Shown: one piece after another, positions 40,432-50,451 of the stretch | How positions within the stretch are numbered: the stretch's first letter is position 1 | Layout of the letters: each line of letters begins with the position of its first letter | Assembly: GCA_900315155.1 (NCBI GenBank) | Contig: OMYB01000017.1 | Span: 1 to 53,937, forward strand | DNA from: an uncultured Selenomonadales bacterium | Lineage (GTDB): Bacteria; Bacillota; Negativicutes; Selenomonadales; Selenomonadaceae | Length of the DNA stretch: 53,937 bases | Reading direction: 5' to 3' | Notes under the pieces: model-generated | What the model was told of the DNA's origin: nothing | What the model saw: the letters and a program-made list of their open reading frames with translations, nothing else | The model's database searches: none | Position numbers and translations under genes: made by a program

Positions 40432-41043
40432 ATGATTGCCGTTCTGGATTATGGCGTTGGCAACCTGTTCAGCGTCGAAAAGGCGCTTGTGTCACTGGGC
40501 GCAGCGGTGAAAGTCACAGCCGAAGCCGATGACTTGCGCGCAGCCGACAAGCTCGTGCTGCCGGGCGTCGGGGCATTCGGCGACTGCATGCACAATTTTG
40601 AGGCAACGGGGCTCATCCCCGTGCTTCACGAAGTTCTCGATGCGGGCAAACCCCTCCTCGGCATCTGCGTAGGCTTGCAGATCCTGTTCGAGGGCAGCGA
40701 GGAGTCGCCGGACGTACCGGGGCTCGGATTGCTCAAAGGGCAGGTCCGCAAAATCGAGGCGCCGGGGCTCAAGGTGCCGCACATGGGCTGGAACTCGTTG
40801 CAGATCCGTCCGCAGCGCGAGAAGACAGACCTGTTCCGGGGGCTCTCCGAAAAGCCCTATGTCTATTTTGTCCACAGCTATCACGCCGTGCCGGAGGATC
40901 CTGCCATCATCACGTCGCAGACGGAGTACGGCGGACTGCTCACGGGCTCTGTGGCAAAGGGCAATATCCAGGCGACGCAGTTTCATCCTGAGAAATCGGG
41001 CGATGTGGGCCTCGCGATTCTCAAGACCTTTTTGGAGGGCTGA
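40432..41043 (+). CDS. hisH: Imidazole glycerol phosphate synthase, glutaminase subunit
   Basis: A 203-residue class I glutamine amidotransferase. The triad is C in LLGICVGLQILFEGSEE and H/E in THFHPEKS-like QFHPEKSG; the N-terminus is MIAVLDYGVGNLFSV. ATG at 40432 is eight bases after AAAGGAGA; an ATG at 40426 is too near the ribosome site. It feeds ammonia to HisF. Confidence 0.96.
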   Translation: MIAVLDYGVGNLFSVEKALVSLGAAVKVTAEADDLRAADKLVLPGVGAFGDCMHNFEATGLIPVLHEVLDAGKPLLGICVGLQILFEGSEESPDVPGLGLLKGQVRKIEAPGLKVPHMGWNSLQIRPQREKTDLFRGLSEKPYVYFVHSYHAVPEDPAIITSQTEYGGLLTGSVAKGNIQATQFHPEKSGDVGLAILKTFLEG

Positions 41044-41045
41044 CT

Positions 41046-41777
41046 ATGATCGTATTTCCAGCTATCGACATCCGCGGCGGCAAATGCGTCCGCCTGCTCA
41101 AGGGCGATTTCGCTAAGGAGACGGTGTTCTCCGACAATCCTGCGGATATGGCAAAGAAATGGGAAGCCCAGGGCGGGCAGTTCCTCCATCTCGTCGACCT
41201 CGACGGCGCGCGTGCGGGGCATAGTGAAAATCTCGAAACCGTCAAAGCGATTATCGATGCGGTGCATATTCCTGTGGAACTCGGTGGCGGCATCCGCACG
41301 ATGGAGAATATCGACGAGGTGCTCTGCCTCGGCGTGCGCCGCGTGATCCTCGGCTCCGTCGCCGTACGCGATCCCGAGCTCGTCGCGAAGGCCTGCGGGA
41401 AATACGGCGACCGCATCGTCGTCGGCATCGATGCGAAAGACGGCATCGTCGCCGTAGACGGCTGGGGCGTCTCCGGTGATGTCGAGGTCGTGACGCTCGC
41501 GAAACGCATGAAAGAGGTCGGCGTCCGGACGATTATCTACACGGATATCAGCCGCGATGGCACGCTCGAGGGCGTCAACGTCGAGGCGACGGCGGCTCTC
41601 GCCCGTGAGTCCGGCGTCCATGTCGTGGCTTCGGGCGGGGTGAAATCCGTAGAGGATATCCGCGCACTCAAAGCCCGTGAAAAGGATGGCATCGAAGGCG
41701 TCATCGTGGGCAAGTCCATTTACATGGGCACGCTGGACCTGCCGCAGGCTATTGAAATTGCAGCGGAGGAGGACTAA
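41046..41777 (+). CDS. hisA: ProFAR isomerase
   Basis: A 243-residue TIM-barrel enzyme catalysing the fourth step. [17 protein letters not shown] at the N-terminus with the catalytic Asp, [14 protein letters not shown] and [14 protein letters not shown] with the second Asp are typical. The start lies two bases after the hisH stop. Confidence 0.97.
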   Translation: MIVFPAIDIRGGKCVRLLKGDFAKETVFSDNPADMAKKWEAQGGQFLHLVDLDGARAGHSENLETVKAIIDAVHIPVELGGGIRTMENIDEVLCLGVRRVILGSVAVRDPELVAKACGKYGDRIVVGIDAKDGIVAVDGWGVSGDVEVVTLAKRMKEVGVRTIIYTDISRDGTLEGVNVEATAALARESGVHVVASGGVKSVEDIRALKAREKDGIEGVIVGKSIYMGTLDLPQAIEIAAEED

Positions 41778-41778
41778 A

Positions 41779-42537
41779 ATGTTAAGTAAGCGGATTATTC
41801 CCTGCCTGGACGTCAAAGACGGCCGCGTGGTCAAGGGAACGAACTTTGTCGGCCTGCGCGATGCAGGCGATCCCGTAGAGCTTGCTCACCGCTACGATGA
41901 GGAACGCGCCGATGAGCTCGTCTTCCTCGACATCACGGCTTCGAGCGATCAGCGCAAGACGACCGTTGACATGGCCCGTCGCTGCGCGTCACAGGTATTC
42001 ATCCCGTTCACGATCGGCGGTGGTATCCGCAGCACGGACGATATGCAGCAGATGCTGAAAGCTGGCGCAGACAAGACGTCGCTGAATACGGCGGCCATCC
42101 GGAATCCCGGCCTCATCCGTGAGGGCGCGGAGAAATTCGGCAGCCAGTGCGTCGTGCTGGCCGTCGATGCGCGCCGCAGCGGCGACCACCGCTGGGAGGT
42201 CTACATCAACGGCGGCCGCACGCCGACGGGGCTGGACTGCCTGGAATGGGTGCAGAAGGCCGTTGGCCTCGGTGCCGGTGAGATCCTGCTCACGAGCATG
42301 GACGCAGACGGCACGAAAGACGGCTACGATATCGAGCTCACACGGGCGGTCTCCGAGGCCGTCGATGTGCCGGTCATCGCCTCGGGCGGTGCCGGCAGGC
42401 TCGAGCATTTCTATGACGTGCTCACCGAGGGCAAAGCCGATGCGGTGCTTGCTGCCTCTGTGTTCCACTACGGCACGTTCACGGTGCGACAGGTCAAGGA
42501 ATATCTCAAATCCCGCGGAGTGGAGGTAAGATTTTGA
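41779..42537 (+). CDS. hisF: Imidazole glycerol phosphate synthase, cyclase subunit
   Basis: A 252-residue TIM-barrel partner of HisH. N-terminal [19 protein letters not shown] with the catalytic Asp, [14 protein letters not shown], and [14 protein letters not shown] with the second Asp are present. ATG at 41779 after GGAGGACTAAA; the frame is open upstream but inside hisA. The stop overlaps the hisIE start. Confidence 0.97.
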   Translation: MLSKRIIPCLDVKDGRVVKGTNFVGLRDAGDPVELAHRYDEERADELVFLDITASSDQRKTTVDMARRCASQVFIPFTIGGGIRSTDDMQQMLKAGADKTSLNTAAIRNPGLIREGAEKFGSQCVVLAVDARRSGDHRWEVYINGGRTPTGLDCLEWVQKAVGLGAGEILLTSMDADGTKDGYDIELTRAVSEAVDVPVIASGGAGRLEHFYDVLTEGKADAVLAASVFHYGTFTVRQVKEYLKSRGVEVRF

Positions 42538-43256
42538 TGGAAAACGAAAACAAAAAAGACATCGACCTTTCCATGGTCAAGTTTGACGAAAAAGGCCTCG
42601 TACCAGCTATCGTGCAGGAGGAGAACGGCCAGGTACTCATGCTGGCCTACATGAACGAGGAATCGCTCAAAAAGACGCTCGAGACGGGCTTTACGTGGTT
42701 TTGGAGCCGCAGCCGCCAGCAGCTCTGGCGCAAGGGCGAGACGTCCGGCAACATCCAGCGCGTCATCGATATCTCCTACGACTGCGATGGCGATACGCTG
42801 CTCGTCACGGTGCACCAGACGGGCGTCGCCTGTCATACAGGGACGTACTCCTGCTTCAGCGGGCGCAAGCTCACGCCGGATACGAAGAGCGTTGCCGTCG
42901 TCACGGAGGAGCCTCAGCGCCCGCTCGCCGAGGTCATCTACGATCTCTACAACGTCATCCAGGACCGCCAGCTCAACCCGGTGGAGGGCTCGTATACGAA
43001 CTATCTCTTTGCCAAAGGTCAGGACAAGATCCTGAAGAAGGTCGGCGAGGAGGCTACGGAGACGGTCATCGCCTCGAAGAACGAGAGCCGCAAGGAAGTC
43101 GTCTACGAGATGGCCGATCTCTGGTACCACTGCCTCGTCCTGCTCGCCTACCACGGCATCAGCCCGGAGGCACTGTTCTCCGAGCTCATGGGACGCCGCA
43201 AAGGCAGCGATTACCACAAGTTCACAGGCAAGACCGGCATCCGCCCGGATTTATAA
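42537..43256 (+). CDS. hisI: Bifunctional PR-AMP cyclohydrolase / PR-ATP pyrophosphatase
   Basis: A 239-residue fused HisI-HisE. The N-terminal cyclohydrolase has [17 protein letters not shown] and the metal motif [20 protein letters not shown]; the C-terminal part (from about residue 140) is the HisE pyrophosphohydrolase with [21 protein letters not shown] at 42537 shares its A with the hisF stop. It carries steps 2 and 3 of the pathway. Confidence 0.96.
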   Translation: MENENKKDIDLSMVKFDEKGLVPAIVQEENGQVLMLAYMNEESLKKTLETGFTWFWSRSRQQLWRKGETSGNIQRVIDISYDCDGDTLLVTVHQTGVACHTGTYSCFSGRKLTPDTKSVAVVTEEPQRPLAEVIYDLYNVIQDRQLNPVEGSYTNYLFAKGQDKILKKVGEEATETVIASKNESRKEVVYEMADLWYHCLVLLAYHGISPEALFSELMGRRKGSDYHKFTGKTGIRPDL

Positions 43257-43266
43257 GGAGAAAACA

Positions 43267-43704
43267 TTGGATTTTGAAAACCCACAGGATATGACGATCC
43301 AGCAGAAGCAGCAGCTCGAGCGCCAGCTCATCGCCTTTCAGGAGCAGATCACGGCCATGCACAAGCTGCGCGGCACGATCAACGAGTGCCTTTCACGCGT
43401 GCATGGCGACAACCTCACGCTCGCCCTGACGCAGAAAAAGAACCTGCGCCAGCTGAAGAAAGAATACGAAAAGCTCACAAAGCTCAAGGACTGCCTGCCC
43501 CCGCAGGACGCCGCGCCGATTTTCGAGATGGAGTACAACTACATCCTCACGATCGAGAACATCCTCACGTCGACGCAGGCGCTGAAGGCAAACGCGGATG
43601 TCGGCCAGGAAAACCTCGACGCGATTCGGGACGGCCTCGAGAAATTCTACGACGGCCTGCGCGCAGAAATGCTCGCCGCCTCCTATGAAAATCCAAAGCA
43701 ATGA
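43267..43704 (+). CDS. Hypothetical coiled-coil protein after hisIE
   Basis: I do not recognise it. 145 residues, almost entirely helical with heptad-like stretches (QQKQQLERQLIAFQEQI, KKNLRQLKKEYEKLTKL). No signal peptide or membrane segment. The start is TTG at 43267, six bases after AAGGAG. Ten bases separate it from hisIE, so it is the last gene of the his operon; whether it has any role in histidine synthesis is unknown. Confidence 0.75.
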   Translation: MDFENPQDMTIQQKQQLERQLIAFQEQITAMHKLRGTINECLSRVHGDNLTLALTQKKNLRQLKKEYEKLTKLKDCLPPQDAAPIFEMEYNYILTIENILTSTQALKANADVGQENLDAIRDGLEKFYDGLRAEMLAASYENPKQ

Positions 43705-43842
43705 GGCAGAGGTCCATGGATTCAAAAAAGAACATCGTTAACTTGTATATCAGTAAATTCTAAAAAATAGGCAGGAATTCCCCTGCTTCCATCGAACCCT
43801 AATGATAAAGGTTTTATGTAAAAGCAATAAGGAGTTGATAGT

Positions 43843-45642
43843 ATGTTTCAGTTATCTTCGATGAAGGCACGGCTGATGGCCACAATCAGTGCGATTTCGC
43901 TGGCATCGACGCTGCTGATCAGTGGGTTCTTCATTTATGAGGATGTCCAGTCGAACCATGCACAGCTGCAAAGTTATCGGCAGGATCTCGAGACCCACGT
44001 GGAGGATTCCCTGAAAGGGGAGACGCAGGTCGCCTACAGCATCCTGGAGGAATACTACAAGAAACAGCAATCCGGCGAACTCACGGAGGAGCAGGCCAAG
44101 AAAGAGGCCGCGGACCGCATCCGTGACCTGCGCTACGATGACGGCAAGGGCTATTTCTGGATCGACACGGTAGAGGGCGTCAACGTCGTACTCCTGGGGC
44201 GCGATACCGAGGGCAAGAGCCGTATCGATTCCGTTGACCCGAACGGCGTACACTTTATCCAGGAAATGATCAAGAATGGCCAGCAGGAAGGCGGCGGCTT
44301 TACCGACCTCGCCTTTGCGAAACCGGGGGAGACGCAGCCGCTGCCAAAGCGCAACTATACGGTGACGTTCAAGCCGTTCAACTGGGTCATCGGCACGGGC
44401 GTCTGGATCGACGAGATCGACGGCATCGTCGCGCAGCGTGAGCAGGAACTGAGCGATCAGCTCCGCTCGAGCATCCTGACCGCCGTGGGCGTCATGATCG
44501 TCCTGCAGTTGATTTTCATCGCTTTCGCGCGGTATGTGGGCGCGAACCTGGCGCGTCCGATCCAGAAGGTTACGGAACGTATGAAGGTCATGGGTACGGG
44601 CGATTTCTGCCTCGAGGGAGAGGCGGCTGCCGAAATCACGGAGCTTGCCAGCCGCACGGATGAGCTGGGCACGATGGCCCATGCGATGCAGGAGATGAAC
44701 AACCAGGTCCGCAAGCTCATGCAGAATGTCTCGCAGACGGCAGAGTACCTTGCGGCGGCATCCGAGGAGCTGACGTCCACGGCCGAGCAGGCAGCAGAGG
44801 TCAGCCAGTCCATCGCAAACTCCGTCGTCAATGTCGCCGGTTCCTGCAGCGAGCAGTTCACGGATGTGGAGACGGCCAACGAGCACACGCAGCAGCTCAA
44901 CGAAAACATGAGCCAGTTCCGCGTCCACCTCGACAGTGCCGGTAAGAACGTCCAGCAGACGAACGAGGTCGCTGAGAAAGGTGGCAAGGATGTTGAGTCG
45001 GCGGTCACGAGCATGCAATCCATCGAGACGAACGTGAGCCACATCGCTGAGCTCATCGAGGGGCTGGGTCAGAACTCGCAGGAAATCGGTACGATCGTCG
45101 CTACGATTTCGGAGATTTCCGAGCAGACGAACCTGCTGGCCCTGAACGCCGCGATCGAGGCAGCCCGTGCCGGCGAGCATGGGCGTGGATTCTCCGTCGT
45201 CGCCGATGAGGTCCGCAAACTCGCCGAGCAGTCGCAGGAGGCTGCGGGGGAAATCGCAACCCGCATCGGCAAGATGCAGGCAGCCACGGAAGAAGCCGTC
45301 AACGCCATGCATAGTGGCCTGCAGCAGGTCATGGATGGAACGAAGACCGTTCAGTCTACGGGTTCTTCGTTCCAGGGCATCGTCGGCATGGTCGAAAAAG
45401 TCGCTTCGAGTTCGCATAGCATGGAGAGCTCAGTAGTGCGGCTGAACAGCAGCATTGAGCAGATCAGCCAGGCCATCGCCCAGATCAACGAGAAGAGCCG
45501 CTCGGTATCGGAGGAGGCCCAGAACGTCTCCGCCGCCACCGAGGAGGAAACGGCATCGATGCACGAGATTGCCACGGCCAGCCGCAAGCTCGCCGAGCAG
45601 GCACAGGATCTCCAGAATGCGATCGCCGTGTTCAAGATTTGA
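43843..45642 (+). CDS. Methyl-accepting chemotaxis protein with Cache sensor
   Basis: A 599-residue chemoreceptor. One membrane helix (about 10-30) precedes a single-Cache periplasmic domain with the diagnostic [12 protein letters not shown]; the second helix (about 205-228) leads into HAMP and a long signalling coil whose tip is [20 protein letters not shown]. This places it in the CheA/CheW pathway and suggests a motile host. The ligand is unknown; Cache domains of this type often bind small carboxylates. ATG at 43843 follows AAGGAGTTGATAGT. Monocistronic. Confidence 0.95.
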   Translation: MFQLSSMKARLMATISAISLASTLLISGFFIYEDVQSNHAQLQSYRQDLETHVEDSLKGETQVAYSILEEYYKKQQSGELTEEQAKKEAADRIRDLRYDDGKGYFWIDTVEGVNVVLLGRDTEGKSRIDSVDPNGVHFIQEMIKNGQQEGGGFTDLAFAKPGETQPLPKRNYTVTFKPFNWVIGTGVWIDEIDGIVAQREQELSDQLRSSILTAVGVMIVLQLIFIAFARYVGANLARPIQKVTERMKVMGTGDFCLEGEAAAEITELASRTDELGTMAHAMQEMNNQVRKLMQNVSQTAEYLAAASEELTSTAEQAAEVSQSIANSVVNVAGSCSEQFTDVETANEHTQQLNENMSQFRVHLDSAGKNVQQTNEVAEKGGKDVESAVTSMQSIETNVSHIAELIEGLGQNSQEIGTIVATISEISEQTNLLALNAAIEAARAGEHGRGFSVVADEVRKLAEQSQEAAGEIATRIGKMQAATEEAVNAMHSGLQQVMDGTKTVQSTGSSFQGIVGMVEKVASSSHSMESSVVRLNSSIEQISQAIAQINEKSRSVSEEAQNVSAATEEETASMHEIATASRKLAEQAQDLQNAIAVFKI

Positions 45643-45667
45643 CAACGATATACCCATCAGTTACGAT

Positions 45668-45701
45668 AAAAGCGGGGCTGCACCAGGCAGTCCCGCTTTT
45701 T
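45668..45701 (+). terminator. Terminator of the chemoreceptor gene
   Basis: AAGCGGGGCTGC and GCAGTCCCGCTT (one G-U), followed by TTT. Confidence 0.85.
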
Positions 45702-45749
45702 GAGGATATTGAGTTTTTTCGAATAGTACTTCGTAAGGACGGAAACGAT

Positions 45750-47087
45750 ATGGATGAATTTTCACTTTTCGCCGAACAGGTTCCCCAGCCACTGGCGGCC
45801 CGGCTGCGGCCGGAAACGCTCGATGAATTCGCCGGTCAGCAGCATCTGCTGGGCAAGGGCAAGATCCTCCGGCGGCTTATCGAGACGGACCAGATTTCGT
45901 CGATGATTTTCTGGGGTCCTCCGGGCGTCGGCAAGACGACGCTCGCGCAGATCATCGCGCATCGCACGCAGTCGGAGTTCATCAACTTCTCCGCCGTGAC
46001 GAGCGGCATCCGCGAAATCCGCAAAGTCATGGAGCAGGCGGAAAAGAACCGGCTGGCCGGCATCCGCACGATCGTGTTCGTCGACGAGATCCATCGCTTC
46101 AACAAGGCCCAGCAGGATGCCTTTCTGCCCTATGTGGAGAAAGGGAGCATCACGCTCATCGGTGCGACGACGGAGAATCCTTCGTTTGAGGTGAACGGCG
46201 CTCTTTTGTCCCGGTGCAAAGTGTTCGTGCTGAAGGCGCTCAGCCCGGAGGATCTCGTCACGCTGCTCAAACGGGCCGTGCAGAGTCCAAAGGGATTCGG
46301 AGACGAGAAGGTCCAGATCCCGGACGATATGCTGCATGCGATCGCCGTGTTCTCGAACGGAGACGCCCGCAGCGCGCTCTCGACGCTCGAGATGGTCATC
46401 CTCAACGCCGACCGGGAGACCGTCGATGGCAAGGAGGTCGTGCACGTCACGCAGGAAATCCTGGAGCAGTGCCTGTCCGGCAAGCAGCTCCTCTATGACA
46501 AATCCGGGGAGGAGCATTACAACCTGATTTCCGCGCTGCACAAATCCATGCGCAACTCTGACCCGGATGCCGCCGTGTATTGGCTGGCGCGCATGCTCGA
46601 AGCGGGCGAAGACCCGCTCTACATCGCGCGGCGCGTCACGCGGTTTGCGAGCGAGGACGTCGGTCTCGCGGACCCGCGCGCGCTCGAACTCGCGGTAGCG
46701 GCATACCAGGCCTGCCATTTCATCGGCATGCCCGAGTGCTCCGTGCACCTCACGGAGGCCGTGATCTACCTCTCCGTGGCGCCGAAATCCAACGCCATGG
46801 AGGTCGCCTACAACACAGCCCGCGACGACGCCCGCCAGCACCTCGCCGAGCCCGTCCCCCTCGTCATCCGCAACGCACCGACGAAACTCATGAAAGACCT
46901 CAACTACGGCAAAGGCTACCAATACGCGCACGACACCGAGGAAAAAGTCACCAACATGCAATGCCTGCCGGACTCCCTGCAGGGAAAGGTCTATTACCAC
47001 CCCGGCAATCAGGGCATCGAAGGCCGCTTCGCCGACCGCATCCAGGAAATCAAAACCTGGAAACGCCAGCACGGCTGGCGCGGGTAA
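45750..47087 (+). CDS. rarA: Replication-associated recombination protein RarA (MgsA)
   Basis: A 445-residue clamp-loader-like AAA+ ATPase acting at stalled forks. It starts near MDEFSLFAEQVPQPLAARLR, with Walker A FWGPPGVGKTTLA, Walker B IVFVDEIHRFN, sensor GATTENPSFE, and the C-terminal tetramerisation part (YWLARMLEAGEDPLYIARR). The start ATG follows AAGGACGGAAACG; earlier in-frame codons belong to the terminator region. Length is normal. Confidence 0.96.
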   Translation: MDEFSLFAEQVPQPLAARLRPETLDEFAGQQHLLGKGKILRRLIETDQISSMIFWGPPGVGKTTLAQIIAHRTQSEFINFSAVTSGIREIRKVMEQAEKNRLAGIRTIVFVDEIHRFNKAQQDAFLPYVEKGSITLIGATTENPSFEVNGALLSRCKVFVLKALSPEDLVTLLKRAVQSPKGFGDEKVQIPDDMLHAIAVFSNGDARSALSTLEMVILNADRETVDGKEVVHVTQEILEQCLSGKQLLYDKSGEEHYNLISALHKSMRNSDPDAAVYWLARMLEAGEDPLYIARRVTRFASEDVGLADPRALELAVAAYQACHFIGMPECSVHLTEAVIYLSVAPKSNAMEVAYNTARDDARQHLAEPVPLVIRNAPTKLMKDLNYGKGYQYAHDTEEKVTNMQCLPDSLQGKVYYHPGNQGIEGRFADRIQEIKTWKRQHGWRG

Positions 47088-47095
47088 TGACTTTG

Positions 47096-47120
47096 CCCGC
47101 TTTAGAAGCGGGTTTTTTTG
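47096..47120 (+). terminator. Terminator of rarA
   Basis: CCCGCTT, loop TAG, AAGCGGG, then seven T. Confidence 0.9.
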
Positions 47121-47161
47121 ACGATAAATATAGTGATGGTAAAAATGAGGAGGCGAGCAGG

Positions 47162-47560
47162 ATGGAGGTCAAACCGATTACGGCTGGTGAGACCGTGCTG
47201 GCACGCGAGGCTCGGCAGGGGAGTGCCGGAGCGGAGTCGTTCCACGCGGTCATGGCGGAGTTGACGGACACGGGAACTGTGCGCCGTGAACTCCAGAAGC
47301 GGGCCGAGGCACGTGAGGAGGCGCGGGCGCAGGAGTTGAAGGATAGCGCACGCACGACGACGCGCCGCCTGATGCCCGACGGCACCATCATGGTGACGGA
47401 GCTCAAAGGCGGCAAGGTGCAGAACCGTTACCGCTACAGCCCAGAGCTGATCGCCGTCGCCGATCCCGCAAAGTCGCCCGCGAAGAATCCCGACGGCACG
47501 GATGTTCCCGGCACTGGCGGCACGAAACTGCGCCCTTATTTCAATATTCTGAGCATGTAA
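47162..47560 (+). CDS. Hypothetical protein, 132 residues
   Basis: I do not recognise it. ATG at 47162 lies eight bases after GAGGAGG. The middle is a charged helix (RRELQKRAEAREEARAQELK) and is followed by a short strand-rich MPDGTIMVTELKGGKVQN, similar to a stretch in the unknown gene at 5542-5958. No membrane segment. Bounded by terminators on both sides, so it is monocistronic. Confidence 0.75.
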   Translation: MEVKPITAGETVLAREARQGSAGAESFHAVMAELTDTGTVRRELQKRAEAREEARAQELKDSARTTTRRLMPDGTIMVTELKGGKVQNRYRYSPELIAVADPAKSPAKNPDGTDVPGTGGTKLRPYFNILSM

Positions 47561-47584
47561 GCCATGCTTTTGTAGACAAAATAC

Positions 47585-47617
47585 CCCCCGGACGATTGGT
47601 GTCCGGGGGCTTTGTTT
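47585..47617. terminator. Bidirectional terminator between the 47162 gene and ribF
   Basis: CCCCCGGAC, loop GATTGGT, GTCCGGGGG, with T-rich sequence after it and A-rich before it. Confidence 0.85.
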
Positions 47618-47635
47618 ATGGCGTATATTCCGTTT

Positions 47636-48571
47636 TCAGCGGAGCTGCCATTTTTGTGCGAGCTGGGTGACGTGGGCTTTGTCTTTGTGCATTTGTGTGA
47701 CGAGGGCCTCGACGCTGGGGAACTTGATTTCGTCGCGGAGTTTTGCGCGGAAGCGGACTTCGATGAGGCGGTCGTAGATGTCGGCGTGGAAACCCTGTAG
47801 GTTGACTTCGAGGCGGCGGTTGCAGCCTTCAAATGTCGGGTTGTTGCCGATGTTGGCTAGACCGAGGTAGTGCTGCCCCTCGTAGATGACCTCTGCGGCG
47901 TATACGCCGTTTGGCAACATGACACGGTCATCGGGGATGACGAGATTCGCCGTCGGGAAACCGATCGTGCGGCCGCGCTGGTCACCGTGGATGACGCGCC
48001 CGAGCACGGTGAACGGGCGGCCGAGGAAGTCCTCCGCAGTCGCGAGGTCACCGGCGAGGATGAGCCGGCGGATGCGCGTGGAGCTCACGGGGCGGCCGTC
48101 GCGCAGGACGGCGGGGCAGATCTCCGCCTGAAACCCATAGTTGTGCGCCTCGCGCAGGAGCGTGCGATCCGATCCTTTGCCTTTGCAGCCGAACGTGTAG
48201 TTTGGCCCCGTCACGACGTAGCGCGGGGCAAAATGACTCTGCAGCATAGCGAGAAAATCCTCGGGCGAGTGCTTCGCGAACTCCCGCGTGAAGGGAATGG
48301 CCATGTAGAGGTCGACACCAAGCTCCTCCATATGCTGCTGGCGCAGGCGTGCGCTGCTGATCACGGGCGGCAGGGAGTCCGGCGCAAAGATAGCGCGCGG
48401 ATGGTTGCTGAACGTGAAGACGAGGCATTTGCCGTCGATGCTGCGCGCGAGCTCCACAGCGCGGCGGATGATGCTCTGATGACCGATATGGACACCGTCA
48501 AACATGCCGAGCGCAACGACGAGCCGAGGGTAGGTATGTTTGAGGACGGTCAGTTTCGTATAGGTTTCCAT
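47636..48571 (-). CDS. ribF: Bifunctional riboflavin kinase / FAD synthetase
   Basis: A 311-residue enzyme making FMN and FAD. The N-terminal nucleotidyltransferase has GMFDGVHIGHQSIIRRAV and the STRIRRLI motif; the C-terminal kinase has GRVIHGDQRGRTIGFPTANL and GVYAAEV. Divergent from the ABC exporter genes; TATACT boxes point both ways in the 100-base gap. The usual partner truB is not adjacent in this window. Confidence 0.96.
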   Translation of the reverse strand: METYTKLTVLKHTYPRLVVALGMFDGVHIGHQSIIRRAVELARSIDGKCLVFTFSNHPRAIFAPDSLPPVISSARLRQQHMEELGVDLYMAIPFTREFAKHSPEDFLAMLQSHFAPRYVVTGPNYTFGCKGKGSDRTLLREAHNYGFQAEICPAVLRDGRPVSSTRIRRLILAGDLATAEDFLGRPFTVLGRVIHGDQRGRTIGFPTANLVIPDDRVMLPNGVYAAEVIYEGQHYLGLANIGNNPTFEGCNRRLEVNLQGFHADIYDRLIEVRFRAKLRDEIKFPSVEALVTQMHKDKAHVTQLAQKWQLR

Positions 48572-48672
48572 GAAAATTACGACACCACATTTCTTAGATT
48601 CTCTTTTCAGTATAACACAGGTCGGGGCAATTTGGTGCTATACTGGAGAAAAGAGTGTAAAGAAGGGTCAGT

Positions 48673-50451
48673 ATGGAAAACAATTTTCGTTCGGATCGCC
48701 TGCTATCCTATATTGTGCAGGAAAAGCGGGCACTGGTGCTCGCGACGATTACTGGACTGATTTATAACGTCGGCATGACGGCAGGCCCCTATTTCGAGGG
48801 GCAGATGGCGCAGTGTCTCGCGGATATTTTCGGCGGCTCGCGCGGGTTCGCCGCGATGGCAGAGCTTGCGCTGATTTATGTCGGTATTGTTGGCATCGTC
48901 CAGGCTGCGCGGGCAGGCAAGCGCCTCTATGTGCGCGTCTTCGCGAACGACATCAGCCGGAATATGCGGCTCATGCTGTACCGTTCCCTGCTGGGGCAGC
49001 CCCTGCAGCATATTTCTGCGGCAGAGACGGGGCGCATCATGACAAAGGCTGTCGGCGATGTCGATATCTGCACGGAGGGCGTCCGGAAATTCACGACGGA
49101 ACTTTTCGATACCGGCGTCGTCATGGTATCCTATCTCATATTCCTGCTCGCCTATGATCCACGGCTCACGCTTTATGCCTGCGTATTCCTGCCTGTGGCA
49201 TATGTGGTCGCTTATCATGTGCGGCGCGGCGTATCCCGTGCCAGCCTGCTCGCACGGACGGCAGAGGGGGAGCTCACGTCTGCGACGATGGACCGTATCG
49301 AGCATGCGCTGACCTGGAGACTGAACGGCTATGAAGAGCGGCGCAATACCGTCTATGAAAAGCATCTCACAAAATATGAAAAGACTTCTGTGCGTGCGGG
49401 ACTCTGGGAAAATTCCATGCAGCCATTATACCGTATCCTTTCCCTCATCGGCACGCTGCCTATCTTCTTTTTGGGCGGGGGTTACGTGCTGAGCGGGAAA
49501 TGGGATATCGCGGCTTTTACCGCCTTCTTCGCCTGTTTCCTGCGGCTCGCGGAGAAATCCTCGCATGCCGCGAAGCTTTTCAATGCCGTGCAGAAAGCAC
49601 AGGTGTCATGGGCACGCGTAAAACCTTTGCTCAAACCGGTGGAGACCTTGCCCTTGCGGCAGGCCGATCAGGCACCTGTGACGCTGGCAGCAGATGGACT
49701 CAGCATTCAGCGCGAAGGGAGGACGATTCTCAAAGATGGTTCCTTTACGCTGCGGCCGGGCGGGATCCTGGCCGTGGCTGGGCCTGTAGCGTGCGGGAAG
49801 AGTTCTCTCGGACAGGCTATCGCAGGGCTCCTGCCCTATACCGGTCACCTGACTGTCACGATCGAAGACCGGCATGATGAATCCCGTGAGGCGTGTGGAA
49901 ATTCCGGATGCTTTGAACTCGTTGAACTCCCTGAGCAGCGCAGGAGGGAGTTGGTCACCATCCTGGGGCATGAGCCGTGTTTCTTTACGGGAACGATTCG
50001 GGACAATCTTTGCCTGGGGAAAGAAATCGACGCTTGGTATTACCTGCATCTTGCTGCATTCGACGCAGAGGTCCGGGCCATGCCAGACGGGCTCGACACG
50101 CGCATCCTCGGGGATGGGAGTCCCTTGTCCGGCGGCCAGCAGCAGCGCCTTGCCCTTGCCCGGACACTCGCGCATGCAGGCAGCATTCTCGTGCTCGATG
50201 ATCCCTTTGCGGCACTCGATCGCGAGACGGAGCAGATCGTCTTTTCCCGTCTGCGGGAATGGCAGGGAACGCGGAGCATCGTCCTCATCTCCCATCGGCT
50301 CGCGATGTTCTCGCAGTGCGAGCAAGTGCTTTATCTGCGTGATGCTCGTGCTATATCCGGAAACTATGAAGCCATGATGCAGGACTGCCAGCCTTTTGCG
50401 GCGCAGGCAGCGGAGCAGGCAGGGAAAGGGGGCGCGCAAAATGATATGTGA
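48673..50451 (+). CDS. ABC exporter half-transporter, degenerate-site subunit
   Basis: A 592-residue membrane-ATPase fusion with six predicted helices in the first 320 residues. Walker A is GPVACGKSS, signature LSGGQQQRLALA, and Walker B ends LVLDDPFAALD, where Asp replaces the catalytic Glu. In heterodimeric exporters (TM287/288, BmrCD type) one subunit has exactly this change. It overlaps the following half-transporter by 11 bases, so the two form a heterodimer. The substrate is unknown. Confidence 0.9.
   Translation: MENNFRSDRLLSYIVQEKRALVLATITGLIYNVGMTAGPYFEGQMAQCLADIFGGSRGFAAMAELALIYVGIVGIVQAARAGKRLYVRVFANDISRNMRLMLYRSLLGQPLQHISAAETGRIMTKAVGDVDICTEGVRKFTTELFDTGVVMVSYLIFLLAYDPRLTLYACVFLPVAYVVAYHVRRGVSRASLLARTAEGELTSATMDRIEHALTWRLNGYEERRNTVYEKHLTKYEKTSVRAGLWENSMQPLYRILSLIGTLPIFFLGGGYVLSGKWDIAAFTAFFACFLRLAEKSSHAAKLFNAVQKAQVSWARVKPLLKPVETLPLRQADQAPVTLAADGLSIQREGRTILKDGSFTLRPGGILAVAGPVACGKSSLGQAIAGLLPYTGHLTVTIEDRHDESREACGNSGCFELVELPEQRRRELVTILGHEPCFFTGTIRDNLCLGKEIDAWYYLHLAAFDAEVRAMPDGLDTRILGDGSPLSGGQQQRLALARTLAHAGSILVLDDPFAALDRETEQIVFSRLREWQGTRSIVLISHRLAMFSQCEQVLYLRDARAISGNYEAMMQDCQPFAAQAAEQAGKGGAQNDM

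Noticed and set aside
43705..43842. A sigma-28 promoter for the chemoreceptor
   Set aside because: I searched for TAAA-N15-GCCGATAA and found nothing convincing; the interval shows only a small GCAGG/CCTGC hairpin.
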